Assembly (NCBI RefSeq): GCF_014201355.1 | Contig: NZ_JACHEG010000001.1 | Coordinates: forward strand, 372,001-436,000 | Length of the DNA: 64,000 nt | Reading direction: 5' to 3' | DNA from: Aliirhizobium wenxiniae | Lineage (GTDB): Bacteria > Pseudomonadota > Alphaproteobacteria > Rhizobiales > Rhizobiaceae | Shown here: piece after piece, positions 1 to 9,369 of the stretch | Layout: every line of letters begins with the position of its first letter | How positions within the stretch are numbered: the first letter of the stretch is position 1 | Program-made: the position numbers and the translations under genes | Notes under the pieces: generated by a model | The model's database searches: none | Seen by the model: only the letters and a program-made list of their open reading frames with translations | What the model was told of the DNA's origin: nothing

Positions 1-101
1 CCTTTGCCGAAGGATCGTTCAATCTGCGAGAGTGCTGCTTCGAGCGCCTTACTCTTGTCCACGCCTTTTTCCTCTACGAGCCGCAATGTGTTCTGTGCCA
101 T
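1..101 (-). CDS. recA: Recombinase RecA, N-terminal fragment (cut by window edge)
   Basis: The reverse strand from an ATG at 101 encodes 33 residues starting [12 protein letters not shown] and including [17 protein letters not shown], which is the highly conserved N-terminal helix of bacterial RecA. RecA is the cytoplasmic ATP-dependent strand-exchange protein of homologous recombination and the co-protease that triggers LexA self-cleavage. The rest of the gene lies left of the window. A LexA-type site sits about 130 bases upstream, which fits SOS control of this gene. The neighbour upstream, cckA, is on the same strand, but a 238-base gap with its own regulatory site suggests a separate transcript. 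Confidence 0.93.
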   Translation of the reverse strand, partial: MAQNTLRLVEEKGVDKSKALEAALSQIERSFGK

Positions 102-229
102 GAGATCCCACCTTTAGGTTATTGCCGCCGCGCAAGCAATGAAGCAGCCGATGGGATATTTGTACTCATTTTGTTCTCATTTTGCAAGCCCCGCCCAAGC
201 GCCTGCAACAAAAACATTATTTCACCTTT

Positions 230-244
230 GTTCCATTAATGTTC
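230..244. promoter_or_regulatory. Alphaproteobacterial LexA/SOS box upstream of recA
   Basis: The bases GTTC-CATTAAT-GTTC form an exact GTTC-N7-GTTC direct repeat, the LexA operator described for alphaproteobacteria including rhizobia. It lies in the intergenic region between cckA and recA, 129 bases upstream of the recA start, in the expected promoter zone. No promoter hexamers are assigned. Confidence 0.8.
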
Positions 245-339
245 ACGGCATCTTCCAGCTGTGGAAAGATCGATTGGAATCAAAAGCTTCGGCGACTGGA
301 TGCCAAGGGGCGATTCGCTCTCGGAAAGGCCGTTGGGCA

Positions 340-2946
340 CTATTCAGAATCAAGCATCTCGCGCACTGCAACAGCCAGTTGCTTGAGCGAAAACGGCTTC
401 GGCAGGAAGCCGAATTTCGCATCCGCCGGCAGGTTGCGGGCAAAGGCGTCTTCCGCATATCCCGACACGAAGATGAACTTCAGGTCGGGATAGGACTTGC
501 GCAACTCGCCGAGCAACGTCGGGCCGTCCATCTCGGGCATGACGACGTCGGACACCACGATATCCACCTTACCTTCAAGCTCTTCCATGATTTCGAGCGC
601 TTCCGTGCCTGAACCGGCCTCATGGACAGTGTAGCCACGTGTCTCCAGCATGCGCTTGCCACCGCGACGGACTGCTTCCTCATCTTCTACAAGAAGAACG
701 ACAGCAGATTTTCCCGTCAAATCCAAATGCTCGGCGGTGGCGACGGCCGTCTCAGCCTTCACCGTGTTATCAGTTACCCCTGCGATAGTGGCCGGCGCAT
801 GAGAGATCTGCTGAACTTCAGGGATATGGCGTGGCAGGAACATACGGAAGCTCGTTCCCTTGCCCATCTCCGATTCCGGATAGATATAGCCGCCAGATTG
901 CTTGACGATGCCATAGACCATCGCGAGGCCGAGGCCCGTTCCCTTGCCCACTTCCTTGGTGGTGAAGAACGGTTCGAAGATCTTGTCCATGATTTCCGGC
1001 GCAATACCCGTACCGCTGTCGGAGACCTCGATCATGACGAAATCTTCGGACGGCAGATCAGCCTGCTGGAAGCTTGCGGCATCGCTGGCCGTCACGTTGC
1101 GGGTTTTGATCAGGATGGTGCCGCCGCTGGGCATCGCATCGCGCGCATTGACGCAGAGATTGATCAGAACCTGCTCGAACTGCGAGAGGTCCGTGCGCAC
1201 CGGCCAGAGATCTCGACCGTAGTCGACCTCCAGCTTGACATTGGTGCCGGAAATCAGGCGATCGACCAGCATGCGCAGGTCGCCTACCACATCTGTCAGG
1301 TTGAGCACAGCTGGGCGCATCGTCTGCTTGCGCGAGAAGGCCAGCAGCTGGCGCACCAGCACGGCCGCCCTGTTGGCGTTGCGCTTGATTTCCATCAGGT
1401 CGGCGAAGCTTGCGTCCGAAGGGCGTGCCTGCAGCAGAAGGTGGTCGGAAGACAGCAGGATCGCCGTCAGCACGTTGTTGAAATCGTGCGCGATACCGCC
1501 CGCCAGCGTACCGACTGCATTCAGCTTCTGCGTCTGCGCCATCTGCGTTTCGAGCGCCTTCTGCTCGGTGGTCTCGACAGCGTAGACGATCGCCACTTCC
1601 TCAGGCGCCTCGTCGCTTTCGTCGATCACCGCATTGACGTAAAAGCGCACATAACGGTTTTCGTCCGCCGGATGCCGCGATTCGAGCGGCAAAATATCAC
1701 CCTGCCTGTCCTTGGCAGCGGCAAGTGCCTCCATCAATGTTTCCCGGGCGCTCTCGTGGACGATGCGCTCCAGTTCTGCGCCACCGGCATCAACGTCGTC
1801 GCGAGACACGACGCCGGCGAAAAGCCTGAGGAACGGCGCATTGATGCGCAGTATCTTGCCATTCCCGTCCACCGAGGCGATCGCCATAGGCGTATTGTTG
1901 AAAAACCGGGTAAATCTCATGGCGGAGGCGGATTGGTCGGTTTCCGTGCCTTTCGCCCGCATCAGAACGACAGTGCGGCTTTCCCCCGGCGCTCCATCGC
2001 GCATGGCGCTGACATTGTGAACCAGTTTCGCCGGAAGGCTCTGACCGTTCGCGCGGCGAAGGTCGAGTTCCAGTGTTTCCGTGCGCTTCAGCCCGGGCGC
2101 AGCCTGCACGGATTGGATGAGAGCCATGCCCTCACCTGCAACCAGATCCGAAATCCTCATGGACTGCGGCGTGAACTTGGTCAGGTCCAGCCCAAGCCAC
2201 TCGGCAAGCGTCGCGTTCAGATAGAAGATCTCTCCCTTTCTGCCGGCAGAGAAGAACCCCACAGGCGCGTGATCGAGATAGTCGATCGCATTCTGCAATT
2301 CGCGGAAGAAGCGCTCCTGGTCATCCCGCTCCGAGGTGATGTCGGTAATTTCCCATATGTCGAGCGCATTACGGCGGCCCGTGCCGAGCAGACGGGCCTT
2401 GAGGCGATACCAGTGCGCATCCGAACTGTTGCCAGTCAGCCGGCCAAGCGGCTGCAACAAGCGAAATTCCTCGTGTCCCTCCCGCCCTTCGCGAAGGGCT
2501 GCCGTCAGGCGGTAAAGAGCCTCGGTCGATTCGCGCGTTTTCGACAGCAGCGTTTCCAGCGACTGGACGTTGTGGCTGCCAGAGGCACCCGTCATCCGCC
2601 CATAGGCGGCGTTGGCATAAACAATTCGCCCCTTGGCATCGGTCACGACAATCCCATCGGGATGACTGGCTAGAAAGCTGCGAGCCAATTCATCGGAGCG
2701 CGACTGCGGCATGACCTCGACAAGGCCGATCAATGACGAAACGATGAAGAAGATTCCCACCATCGCCAGGATGCCGAGAATGCCGAGAACGACCTCGTTA
2801 TCCAGTGCCCGCTGAAAGACGATAAACGCGATGGCGACCCCCAGAAGCACCATCGCCAGAAGCACGATCCTGACAGCCGTACCACCGCGGCTGCCGCGAT
2901 CAACCAATGGCGCTTCATCGTTGCCGGCTTTCGGCGAACTGGTCAT
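340..2946 (-). CDS. cckA: Cell-cycle hybrid histidine kinase CckA
   Basis: An 868-residue hybrid sensor kinase. The ATG at 2946 is preceded by AGAGGT at 4 bases; the open frame extends further upstream but without a better site. Two membrane segments lie near residues 25-70, followed by PAS-type sensory domains, a HisKA domain with the phospho-acceptor His487 in [11 protein letters not shown], an HATPase domain ([21 protein letters not shown]) and a C-terminal receiver domain (about 749-868) with phospho-acceptor Asp800 in [12 protein letters not shown]. In Caulobacter and rhizobia CckA drives a phosphorelay through ChpT to CtrA and CpdR and so controls cell-cycle progression; it can switch to phosphatase mode. 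Identification rests on domain order, two TM segments and the rhizobial sequence style. A long open frame on the opposite strand is a codon-bias shadow. Confidence 0.92.
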   Translation of the reverse strand: MTSSPKAGNDEAPLVDRGSRGGTAVRIVLLAMVLLGVAIAFIVFQRALDNEVVLGILGILAMVGIFFIVSSLIGLVEVMPQSRSDELARSFLASHPDGIVVTDAKGRIVYANAAYGRMTGASGSHNVQSLETLLSKTRESTEALYRLTAALREGREGHEEFRLLQPLGRLTGNSSDAHWYRLKARLLGTGRRNALDIWEITDITSERDDQERFFRELQNAIDYLDHAPVGFFSAGRKGEIFYLNATLAEWLGLDLTKFTPQSMRISDLVAGEGMALIQSVQAAPGLKRTETLELDLRRANGQSLPAKLVHNVSAMRDGAPGESRTVVLMRAKGTETDQSASAMRFTRFFNNTPMAIASVDGNGKILRINAPFLRLFAGVVSRDDVDAGGAELERIVHESARETLMEALAAAKDRQGDILPLESRHPADENRYVRFYVNAVIDESDEAPEEVAIVYAVETTEQKALETQMAQTQKLNAVGTLAGGIAHDFNNVLTAILLSSDHLLLQARPSDASFADLMEIKRNANRAAVLVRQLLAFSRKQTMRPAVLNLTDVVGDLRMLVDRLISGTNVKLEVDYGRDLWPVRTDLSQFEQVLINLCVNARDAMPSGGTILIKTRNVTASDAASFQQADLPSEDFVMIEVSDSGTGIAPEIMDKIFEPFFTTKEVGKGTGLGLAMVYGIVKQSGGYIYPESEMGKGTSFRMFLPRHIPEVQQISHAPATIAGVTDNTVKAETAVATAEHLDLTGKSAVVLLVEDEEAVRRGGKRMLETRGYTVHEAGSGTEALEIMEELEGKVDIVVSDVVMPEMDGPTLLGELRKSYPDLKFIFVSGYAEDAFARNLPADAKFGFLPKPFSLKQLAVAVREMLDSE

Positions 2947-3197
2947 CGATACCTCTTGCTCCGATGCATGCACCGGCGTCACAAATGCACCCCGTGGCGC
3001 TTGCGATTCTCTCTTAGCAATTTGAAGATGAAGCAAAAAGCTCCTGAAAGCCACAAAAGGCGGGACAGCGCAGCACCCTGCCCTATGTGAGATGCGAATG
3101 AGACACATTTTAGCGTTGACGGGCAGACCCGACACTTGCCTCGCGGGGCAAAAAATCGTCTGTGTCAGAAGCATAGATCGCATAAGGAGTTACATAA

Positions 3198-4193
3198 ATG
3201 GTCGCAGAACTGTGGGGCGAATACGGTCGCAACCTCCTCGTGGCGGTCATTGGCGTAGGTTTGGCCCTTATCTGCCTCGTCGGAATTCTGTGGATAGTGC
3301 GCGGACGCCGCGGGCCATCGCCTTTCGTGCGTGGCGGGCGCAACCGTCAACCGCGATTGCAGGTGCTCGACGCGGCCGCCGTCGATGCGCGACGCCGGCT
3401 GGTTCTTGTCAGGCGTGACGATGTCGAACATCTGATCATGATCGGTGGACCGACCGATGTGGTTATCGAAAGCCGGATTGTCAGTTCAAACCGAAGCGCA
3501 GAACCTTCGGAACAGGAAGTGCCTCCTGCTCCACAGTCAGCCATTCCTACGTCCGCCACTGCAAGACCAACCGCAGCCGAGCCTGCAAGACGACCGGTGC
3601 CGGCCTCCGCCCAACGGGTGGAAATGATCAACGAGCGTGACACCAACATTCCCTCGCGAGAAGACCGAGGCGCAGTGTCACCGCCGCAACCTGCCGCCAC
3701 TGTAGCGGCAAATACCATTCCGGCGCCGCGCCGGGAGCCCGTTGCGGTAACTCCATCCGCAAATCCGGCTCGCATTGACCATTTGCCTTCTCAGCCGCGC
3801 ATGGAAGCACAGGCGTCCGCGCAGCCGTCGCTCGACGATGCCGCCCGTTTTCTTGACAGTCAGCGCGAGCGCGTTTTTGTCGATCGCGATCCGCCAGCAA
3901 CCGCTTCGGCACCTGCAGTACAGACGACATCTCAGCCGACCCCGGCTGCTGTTGCGAAGCCCACAGGTCTCGGAAGCGATTTCGAGAAAATTCTTGAAGA
4001 GGAAATGGCGCAGAACATGGCTGCGCGCCAACCATCCCTCGCCAATCGGACAAATCGCCCGTCGCAGCCAGCAGGTTCGGCTATCGCCATACCGGTCGTC
4101 GCTGCGCCCGGTAATGCGAAGCGGGACGAGCCGGCGCTGCAAAGCGAGGTTGCTCGCATATTCGGTGAAATGTCCGCCAGCCGCGACAAGTAA
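3198..4193 (+). CDS. FliO-like flagellar biosynthesis family protein, orphan, with Pro/Ala-rich tail
   Basis: A 331-residue protein with AAGGAG 8 bases before its ATG. A single N-terminal membrane segment (about 10-35, LLVAVIGVGLALICLVGILWIV) is followed by a short basic/beta region ending in RRLVLVRRDDVEHLIMIGG, which matches the FliO/MopB pattern of a conserved hydrophobic core after one TM helix. Residues from about 100 on are a low-complexity Pro, Ala, Ser and Gln-rich tail. FliO helps assemble the flagellar export gate (FliP/FliQ/FliR). No other flagellar gene is in the window, so its job here is uncertain; it may act at the inner membrane in another process. It is divergent from cckA. 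Confidence 0.65.
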   Translation: MVAELWGEYGRNLLVAVIGVGLALICLVGILWIVRGRRGPSPFVRGGRNRQPRLQVLDAAAVDARRRLVLVRRDDVEHLIMIGGPTDVVIESRIVSSNRSAEPSEQEVPPAPQSAIPTSATARPTAAEPARRPVPASAQRVEMINERDTNIPSREDRGAVSPPQPAATVAANTIPAPRREPVAVTPSANPARIDHLPSQPRMEAQASAQPSLDDAARFLDSQRERVFVDRDPPATASAPAVQTTSQPTPAAVAKPTGLGSDFEKILEEEMAQNMAARQPSLANRTNRPSQPAGSAIAIPVVAAPGNAKRDEPALQSEVARIFGEMSASRDK

Positions 4194-4221
4194 TGCAGCT
4201 CACAAACCGTGAGATGCTAAC

Positions 4222-4251
4222 AAAAAAGGCACGTCAAAACGTGCCTTTTTT
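4222..4251. terminator. Bidirectional rho-independent terminator
   Basis: A 13-bp perfect stem (AAAAAAGGCACGT with its complement) around a CAAA loop, A-rich on the left and T-rich on the right. It sits between the convergent fliO-like gene and dksA and can terminate both. Confidence 0.9.
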
Positions 4252-4276
4252 GTTTTCTATCCTGACCCGACGAATA

Positions 4277-4696
4277 TTATTCGTCGCGATAGACCTTTTC
4301 ACGTCGCTCGTGACGTTCCTGCGCCTCGATTGAAAGTGTTGCGATGGGACGGGCGTCCAATCGCTTCAGGCCGATCGGTTCGCCGGTTTCTTCGCAATAG
4401 CCATAAGTCCCATCATCGATACGCTGCATGGCGGCATCGATTTTGGATATAAGCTTGCGCTGCCGGTCACGAGCGCGCAATTCGATTGCACGGTCCGTTT
4501 CCGATGAAGCGCGATCTGCGAGGTCCGGATGGTTTGCACTTTCCTCAGCTAGGTGCCCGAGTGTCTCCCGCGCCTCCCTGAGGATGTCATTCTTCCATGC
4601 TATCAGTTTGGCCCTGAAGTATGCCTTCTGATTTGCATTCATGAACTCTTCGTTTTCCGAGAGCACATAGTTACTAAGATCGATCTTCTCACTCAA
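4277..4696 (-). CDS. dksA: RNA polymerase-binding transcription factor DksA, degenerate zinc site
   Basis: A 139-residue DksA-family protein: an N-terminal coiled coil (about 20-85, with ESANHPDLADRASSETDRA at the tip) and a C-terminal zinc-finger-like globule (DGTYGYCEETGEPIGLKRL). DksA binds the RNA polymerase secondary channel and, with ppGpp, controls rRNA and amino acid promoters. I place the start at a TTG (4696) because AGGAGA lies 6 bases upstream and the protein then begins MSEKIDLSNYVLSE as in other rhizobia; an in-frame ATG at 4717 lacks a ribosome site. Only one cysteine of the usual four-cysteine zinc site remains (CEET, then TLSIEAQ), a pattern known for some alphaproteobacterial DksA proteins. 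Confidence 0.9.
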   Translation of the reverse strand: MSEKIDLSNYVLSENEEFMNANQKAYFRAKLIAWKNDILREARETLGHLAEESANHPDLADRASSETDRAIELRARDRQRKLISKIDAAMQRIDDGTYGYCEETGEPIGLKRLDARPIATLSIEAQERHERREKVYRDE

Positions 4697-4952
4697 CGCG
4701 ATTCTCCTGAAGAACATCTCATGAGGCCCCTATACTCCATTAAGCAGTCCTCATTCAAGCCTTCCGCCCAGATTTGCAGCAGTTTTAAATTTGTCACAAA
4801 ATTCGGCTAAGTGACTAATTTTTATGCTTTTCCCATAATCGCATGGGTAGCCGGCTTCCAAACACCTCAACCGTCAGCACATGATCCGGTTGACCAATCG
4901 ACCAAAGCAACGCTACGCCTTTTACTCAGCGTTTCATTTTGGCGAGCCGAAG

Positions 4953-5450
4953 ATGATCGAACCTGAACCATTCCGTATTTATCTGATGCGCCATGCGCAG
5001 GCGGCCTCGGCAGCGCCGGGTGGACGGGATTTCGACCGTGTGCTCGACGACCGCGGTTATGCGCAGGCTGAGATGGTGGCCGATCGCGCGGCAGACCTTG
5101 GATACGTGCCGGATTGTCTTATCAGCTCGACGGCCGAACGCTGCCGGCAGACTGCGGAAATCGTGCGCAGGGCGGTTCGCGAAACGCTGGAGATCACGTT
5201 CGTCGACGAACTCTATAACGGCACGCCCGATCTTTATGCGGCGATCATTGCCGCGCAGCGCCCCGCCCGATCCGTCATGCTGATCGGGCACAACCCGAGC
5301 ATAGACCTGTTGCTGGAAGGACTGATAGGCAAGGCAGAGCGGCGGGCCGCCATGCCGGGAGGATATCCGACGGCGGGACTTGCCGTGCTCGACTATAGCG
5401 CGCAGGGAGATTCCGGCGGCTGGACGCTGACCAACCTGCTCAGCATCTGA
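4953..5450 (+). CDS. Histidine phosphatase family protein (SixA-like)
   Basis: A 165-residue protein beginning MIEPEPFRIYLMRHAQA. The LMRHAQ motif is the catalytic RHG-type motif of the histidine phosphatase (phosphoglycerate mutase-like) superfamily, and VMLIGHNPSIDLL supplies the second conserved histidine. Its short length and single-domain layout resemble SixA, which dephosphorylates phosphohistidine on Hpt domains or on the nitrogen PTS protein NPr. An earlier ATG at 4881 exists but has no ribosome site and would add 24 unrelated residues; the start at 4953 has GGCGAG upstream. It stands alone between dksA (divergent) and the ycjX-like gene. The substrate cannot be told from sequence. 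Confidence 0.8.
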   Translation: MIEPEPFRIYLMRHAQAASAAPGGRDFDRVLDDRGYAQAEMVADRAADLGYVPDCLISSTAERCRQTAEIVRRAVRETLEITFVDELYNGTPDLYAAIIAAQRPARSVMLIGHNPSIDLLLEGLIGKAERRAAMPGGYPTAGLAVLDYSAQGDSGGWTLTNLLSI

Positions 5451-5517
5451 GCAGGTCGACATTGCGGGGCGGCATCCCACGCCTATATAGGGGAAAACAC
5501 TTTTTCGGGATCCCGCC

Positions 5518-6987
5518 TTGGCGCCTTCGCTGACCAGTTTTACCGACGACGCTCGCATTGCCCTCGACAACATCGCCGACCGCGCGTCGGGGCTCGTCAA
5601 CCCGACGATACGGCTCGGCGTGACCGGACTTTCCCGCGCGGGCAAGACGGTGCTGATTTCGTCGATCGTGCAGAATTTGCTGAATGGTGGTCGTTTGCCA
5701 TTGTTCGAAGCGGTTCGCTCCGGCCGGGTTTCGGGTATCCGGCTCGAAGAGCAGCCGGATGACGCCATTCCGCGATTTCAATACGAAGATCACATACAGG
5801 CGCTCGTTCGAGACCGGATATGGCCCGATTCGACGCGCGCCATTTCCGAATTGCGGCTGACAATCGACTATCAGAGCGCCAGCGGCTGGAACCGCCTCTT
5901 TTCTCCCGGCAGGCTTTCCCTCGATATCGTCGATTATCCGGGCGAGTGGCTGCTCGATCTGCCGCTTCTTGCGCAGGATTATCGCCAGTTCAGCAATACC
6001 ACTGCGGAGCTGGCGCAGACGGGCATCCGCAAGGAACTCGCCCAGGACTGGATGCAGCTTGCAACCACGATCGATATGGACGCGCCAGCCGACGAAATGA
6101 AGGCCCGACGTCTTTTCGAGGTGTTTTCTGCCTATCTCAAAGCCTGCAAGTCCGACGAGAGGTCCTTGTCGACGCTGCCTCCGGGGCGTTTCCTGATGCC
6201 TGGAGATCTCGAAGGCTCGCCGGCGCTGACATTCGCGCCTTTGCCCGGCATAGCCGAGACACCTGCGATAAAGGGCTCACTACGGGCGATGATGGAGCGC
6301 CGTTTCGAGGCCTACAAGACCGTGGTCGTGAAACCTTTCTTCCGGCATCACTTCGCCCGCCTCGACAGGCAGATCGTGCTCGTCGATGCGCTTCAGGCGA
6401 TCAATCGCGGTCCGGAAGCGCTGGAGGATCTCGAACGGGCGCTCGGCGATGTTCTCGGCTGTTTCCGGCCGGGACATAACAGCTTCTTTTCATCCTTCGT
6501 CACGCGCCGGATCGACAAAGTTCTGATCGCCGCCACCAAGGCAGACCATCTCCACCACGAGAGCCATGACCGGCTTGAGCGGCTGACCGGTCGCCTGGTG
6601 GACCGTGCCATTCAGCGCATAGGTCTGTCGGGTGCCGGTTTTGAAGTCATGGCGATTGCCTCGGTGCGTGCCACACGCGAAGCCAGCGTCAAGGAAGGCA
6701 ATCATATGCTTCCGGTGATCGTCGGCACGCCGATGGCGGGCGAAACGATCAATGGTGAGCGATTCGACGGCACGAAGACGACGGCGATCTTTCCCGGCGA
6801 CCTGCCGGCAGATCCGACGCATATGTTTAACACGCTTGATAGCGACAGCCCTGATCTGCCGGACATCAACTTCGTCCGCTTCCGGCCCCCAGCGCTGGAG
6901 GGGCGTCCGGGCAGCCTCAATCTCGCAGTGCCGCATATCCGGCTCGACCGTGCCCTGCAGTTCCTGCTCGGAGACCGCCTCGCATGA
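5518..6987 (+). CDS. YcjX-family P-loop ATPase/GTPase
   Basis: A 489-residue protein starting at TTG 5518 (MAPSLTSFTDDARIALDN). A Walker A motif GLSRAGKT occurs near residue 40, and LSLDIVDYPGEWLLDLPLL near residue 130 resembles a switch II/DxxG region of GTPases. This is the DUF463/YcjX family, conserved across proteobacteria and linked in Escherichia coli to the phage-shock gene neighbourhood. The start codon of the next gene overlaps its stop by 4 bases (ATGA), so the two are translationally coupled, which is the usual ycjX-ycjF arrangement. The biochemical role is not established. No Psp genes are seen here. Confidence 0.85.
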   Translation: MAPSLTSFTDDARIALDNIADRASGLVNPTIRLGVTGLSRAGKTVLISSIVQNLLNGGRLPLFEAVRSGRVSGIRLEEQPDDAIPRFQYEDHIQALVRDRIWPDSTRAISELRLTIDYQSASGWNRLFSPGRLSLDIVDYPGEWLLDLPLLAQDYRQFSNTTAELAQTGIRKELAQDWMQLATTIDMDAPADEMKARRLFEVFSAYLKACKSDERSLSTLPPGRFLMPGDLEGSPALTFAPLPGIAETPAIKGSLRAMMERRFEAYKTVVVKPFFRHHFARLDRQIVLVDALQAINRGPEALEDLERALGDVLGCFRPGHNSFFSSFVTRRIDKVLIAATKADHLHHESHDRLERLTGRLVDRAIQRIGLSGAGFEVMAIASVRATREASVKEGNHMLPVIVGTPMAGETINGERFDGTKTTAIFPGDLPADPTHMFNTLDSDSPDLPDINFVRFRPPALEGRPGSLNLAVPHIRLDRALQFLLGDRLA

Positions 6988-8057
6988 GACCGCCCTACAC
7001 CAACGATCCGTCCCGACGCCGTCCGGCTGCATTTCAGGTAGAGGATGATACTGCGCGGGAGGCCGAAACGCCTTCCCCCGTGCGCCGCCCCAAAAGTTTC
7101 GACCAGCCCGTTACCGTGGTGCCGGACGAAGACGATCCGTTTTCCGGTGCCGATCTCGATGCAGCGAGCCTTCCGGTTGCGGAACCGCGCCCGCGCAGAG
7201 GTTTCTCGTTTGTCGGATTGGCAACGGCTGCGCTTGGCACATTCCTGTCGCTCGCCTTCGGGCTCTGGGCAGACCAGGTCGTTCGCGATCTTTTCGCGCG
7301 CGCAGATTGGCTCGGTTATGCTGCGATCACAGCGCTGGCGCTGGCGCTTTTTGGATTGCTGGTCGTTGTCGGGCGCGAGATCATGGGAATCGCCCGGCTC
7401 GCCGCCGTGCAGAGCCTGAAGACCGAAGCGTACGAGGCGGCGGCGGCGGTGCAGGCCCATCCTGCGCGCAAGGTGGTGGAACGGCTGACATCTCTCCTCA
7501 GCCACCGGGCGGAGACTGCCAAGGGACGTAGTGTTATCGAAGGCACCAAGGACGACATTATCGACGGACCGCATCTTCTCGATCTGGCCGAGCGTGAATT
7601 GCTGACGCCACTCGATCGCAAGGCTCGCGGTCTTATTCTAAATTCATCAAAGCGGGTGGCGGTCGTCACAGCCATCAGCCCGCGCGCCATCGTGGATCTT
7701 GCCTATGTGCTGTTCGAGGTCACCCGCCTTGTGCGGGCAATGGCCGAACTTTACGGGGCAAGGCCCGGAAAACTGGGGCTTTTGCGGCTGATCCGTGATG
7801 TCATAGCGCATCTGGCGGTCACAGGCTCCATCGCCGTCGGCGATGGTCTGGCCCAGCAGGTTCTCGGTCACGGACTTGCCTCGCGATTGTCGCGGCGGCT
7901 CGGTGAAGGCGTCATCAACGGGCTTCTGACGGCCCGTATCGGGATCGCCGCCATGGACCTGTGCCGACCGCTGCCATTCCGCGCTCTGCCCCGTCCGGGG
8001 ATCGGCGATTTCATGTCCGATATCGTCGCTGCCGGCCGCACAGACGAGAAGGATTAA
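6984..8057 (+). CDS. YcjF-like membrane protein (TIGR01620/UPF0283, DUF697)
   Basis: A 357-residue protein coupled to the ycjX-like gene by a 4-base overlap. The first 70 residues are polar and Pro/Asp/Glu-rich; two membrane segments follow (about 73-93, FSFVGLATAALGTFLSLAFGL, and 108-132), then a soluble DUF697-type region with IAVGDGLAQQVLGHGLASRLSRRLGEGVINGLLTARIG, whose glycine-rich helices are the family hallmark. The family is inner-membrane with a large cytoplasmic part. It is paired with YcjX in most genomes, which suggests a shared membrane-associated complex; function unknown. Confidence 0.85.
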   Translation: MRPPYTNDPSRRRPAAFQVEDDTAREAETPSPVRRPKSFDQPVTVVPDEDDPFSGADLDAASLPVAEPRPRRGFSFVGLATAALGTFLSLAFGLWADQVVRDLFARADWLGYAAITALALALFGLLVVVGREIMGIARLAAVQSLKTEAYEAAAAVQAHPARKVVERLTSLLSHRAETAKGRSVIEGTKDDIIDGPHLLDLAERELLTPLDRKARGLILNSSKRVAVVTAISPRAIVDLAYVLFEVTRLVRAMAELYGARPGKLGLLRLIRDVIAHLAVTGSIAVGDGLAQQVLGHGLASRLSRRLGEGVINGLLTARIGIAAMDLCRPLPFRALPRPGIGDFMSDIVAAGRTDEKD

Positions 8058-8173
8058 CCCCTTCCGGAACATCCCAGGGACGCCAAAAGATACGAAGCAT
8101 TAACCATTCTCGCTTAATTTCGGCCCCACTAAACATTGCCGCTGACTGCGGAACGTCCCAAGGGGAAAGCCTC

Positions 8174-8731
8174 ATGTATTCGCGCTTCTTTTCGCTTTTC
8201 GGCGGGCTTGCCGCTTTGACTTTGGTCACCGCGGTCCCGGCATTTGCCCCGCAGGCAGAAGCAGCCTCCAGGGATCAGGTCTTCTTCCAGTCCGTTGCAG
8301 GCGCATGGAAGGGACCGGGCGAGATCGTTGCCGGCAAGTACAAGGGCACCAAGTTCAACTGCAGCCTGACCGGATCGCCATCTCCCGAAGGCGACACGGG
8401 AATCAAGCTCGACGGCACCTGCCGGGTCGGTGTCTTCCAGCAGCCAATGACCGCGATCATCACCCAGAACGGACGTGGTTATACAGGCAAGTTCCTTGAT
8501 GGCGCTGAAGGCAAAGGCCTGGATATCGTTTCCGGCTCGGTCAACGGCGACAAGGTCGTGATGGGTATCAACCGCGCTAAGCTCAACGGCGCAATGGTTG
8601 CCAGCCTGCGTGGTGACAACAAGATGAACATCACCATTTCGGTGAAGGTAGAAGACCAGATGGTGCCCGTGATCGGCCTGTCGCTTGATCGTGACGTCGA
8701 TTCGATCGCCGTAGGCGCGATCAAGGAATAA
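8174..8731 (+). CDS. Small exported protein of unknown function
   Basis: A 185-residue protein with AGGGGAAAG ahead of the ATG at 8174. Residues 1-30 form a signal peptide (hydrophobic core LFGGLAALTLVTAVPAF, likely cleavage after AEAAS region). The mature part is about 155 residues, beta-rich, with short repeated patterns such as GKYKGTKFNCSLTGSP and KLDGTCRVGVF, and two cysteines that may form a disulfide in the periplasm. I do not recognise a named family; the layout recalls small lipocalin-like or barrel-like periplasmic proteins. It is followed at once by a strong terminator, so it is probably monocistronic. Confidence 0.75.
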   Translation: MYSRFFSLFGGLAALTLVTAVPAFAPQAEAASRDQVFFQSVAGAWKGPGEIVAGKYKGTKFNCSLTGSPSPEGDTGIKLDGTCRVGVFQQPMTAIITQNGRGYTGKFLDGAEGKGLDIVSGSVNGDKVVMGINRAKLNGAMVASLRGDNKMNITISVKVEDQMVPVIGLSLDRDVDSIAVGAIKE

Positions 8732-8791
8732 TCAATACCGCACCGCAGGCATTCAAGCTAATCTTCTGCATTAATTTTATAAAGCATATCA

Positions 8792-8823
8792 TTGCCTGAA
8801 AACGGATTTTCGTTTTCAGGCAA
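8792..8823. terminator. Bidirectional terminator between exported protein and folK
   Basis: A 13-bp perfect stem (TTGCCTGAAAACG and complement) with a 6-base loop lies between the ends of two convergent genes. The U-tract is weak on both strands, but position and stem strength support a terminator. Confidence 0.7.
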
Positions 8824-8829
8824 AACCGT

Positions 8830-9369
8830 TTATTCAACCGTGGAAATCTGCCGCCACCACAGACCGTCAGGTTTTGCTATCCTGATCCCGGTCGAATTCA
8901 GGCTCCCCGCCCAGCTTTCCGCCTTGCGTCCGTTGATGATCATATGCGGCGCGAGATCTGCCAGCGGCAACATCACAAAAGCGCGCTCGGTCATCCGCGG
9001 ATGCGGTAATTCCAGCGCCGGCGTTTTCTCAACGCGGTCACCATAGGTCAATATATCGATGTCCAGCGTTCTTGGCCCCCAACGCTCCGCCCTCACCCGC
9101 TTGCTTTCTCGCTCAAGCGCAAGACAGAGATCAAGCAGTTCCTCCGGCTCGAGCTCGGTGTCGATCAGCGCGCAGCAATTTAAGAAATCGGCTTGGTTCG
9201 TATTGCCCCATGGCGGGGTAAGATAGAGCCGCGAGACAGCCAGAACCCGACAGTCTTTTCGCGCATCGATTGCCTGCAAAGCATGCGCCATGGCCGCGGC
9301 CGGATCGCCGATATTGCCGCCCAGTCCGAGCGCTGCGGTTTCCCAGGGACGATCAATTCCGATGCTCAA
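8830..9369 (-). CDS. folK: 2-amino-4-hydroxy-6-hydroxymethyldihydropteridine diphosphokinase FolK
   Basis: A 179-residue HPPK. It transfers pyrophosphate from ATP to 6-hydroxymethyl-dihydropterin, the step before FolP in folate synthesis. Diagnostic motifs are LGLGGNIGDP at the N-terminus, RWGPRTLDIDILTYGD (the HPPK signature with metal-binding Asp residues) and LPHPRMTERAFVMLPL. There is no ATG; the start is a TTG at 9369, 5 bases after GGAGGT located inside the end of folB (a GTG at 9372 is the alternative). The gene overlaps folB by 17 bases and is the last of the folP-folB-folK operon. Confidence 0.93.
   Translation of the reverse strand: MSIGIDRPWETAALGLGGNIGDPAAAMAHALQAIDARKDCRVLAVSRLYLTPPWGNTNQADFLNCCALIDTELEPEELLDLCLALERESKRVRAERWGPRTLDIDILTYGDRVEKTPALELPHPRMTERAFVMLPLADLAPHMIINGRKAESWAGSLNSTGIRIAKPDGLWWRQISTVE

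Noticed and set aside
622..2673. Long open frame (683 codons) opposite cckA
   Set aside because: It runs antisense to a well-supported kinase, has no recognisable domain and is the usual result of high GC codon bias on the reverse strand.
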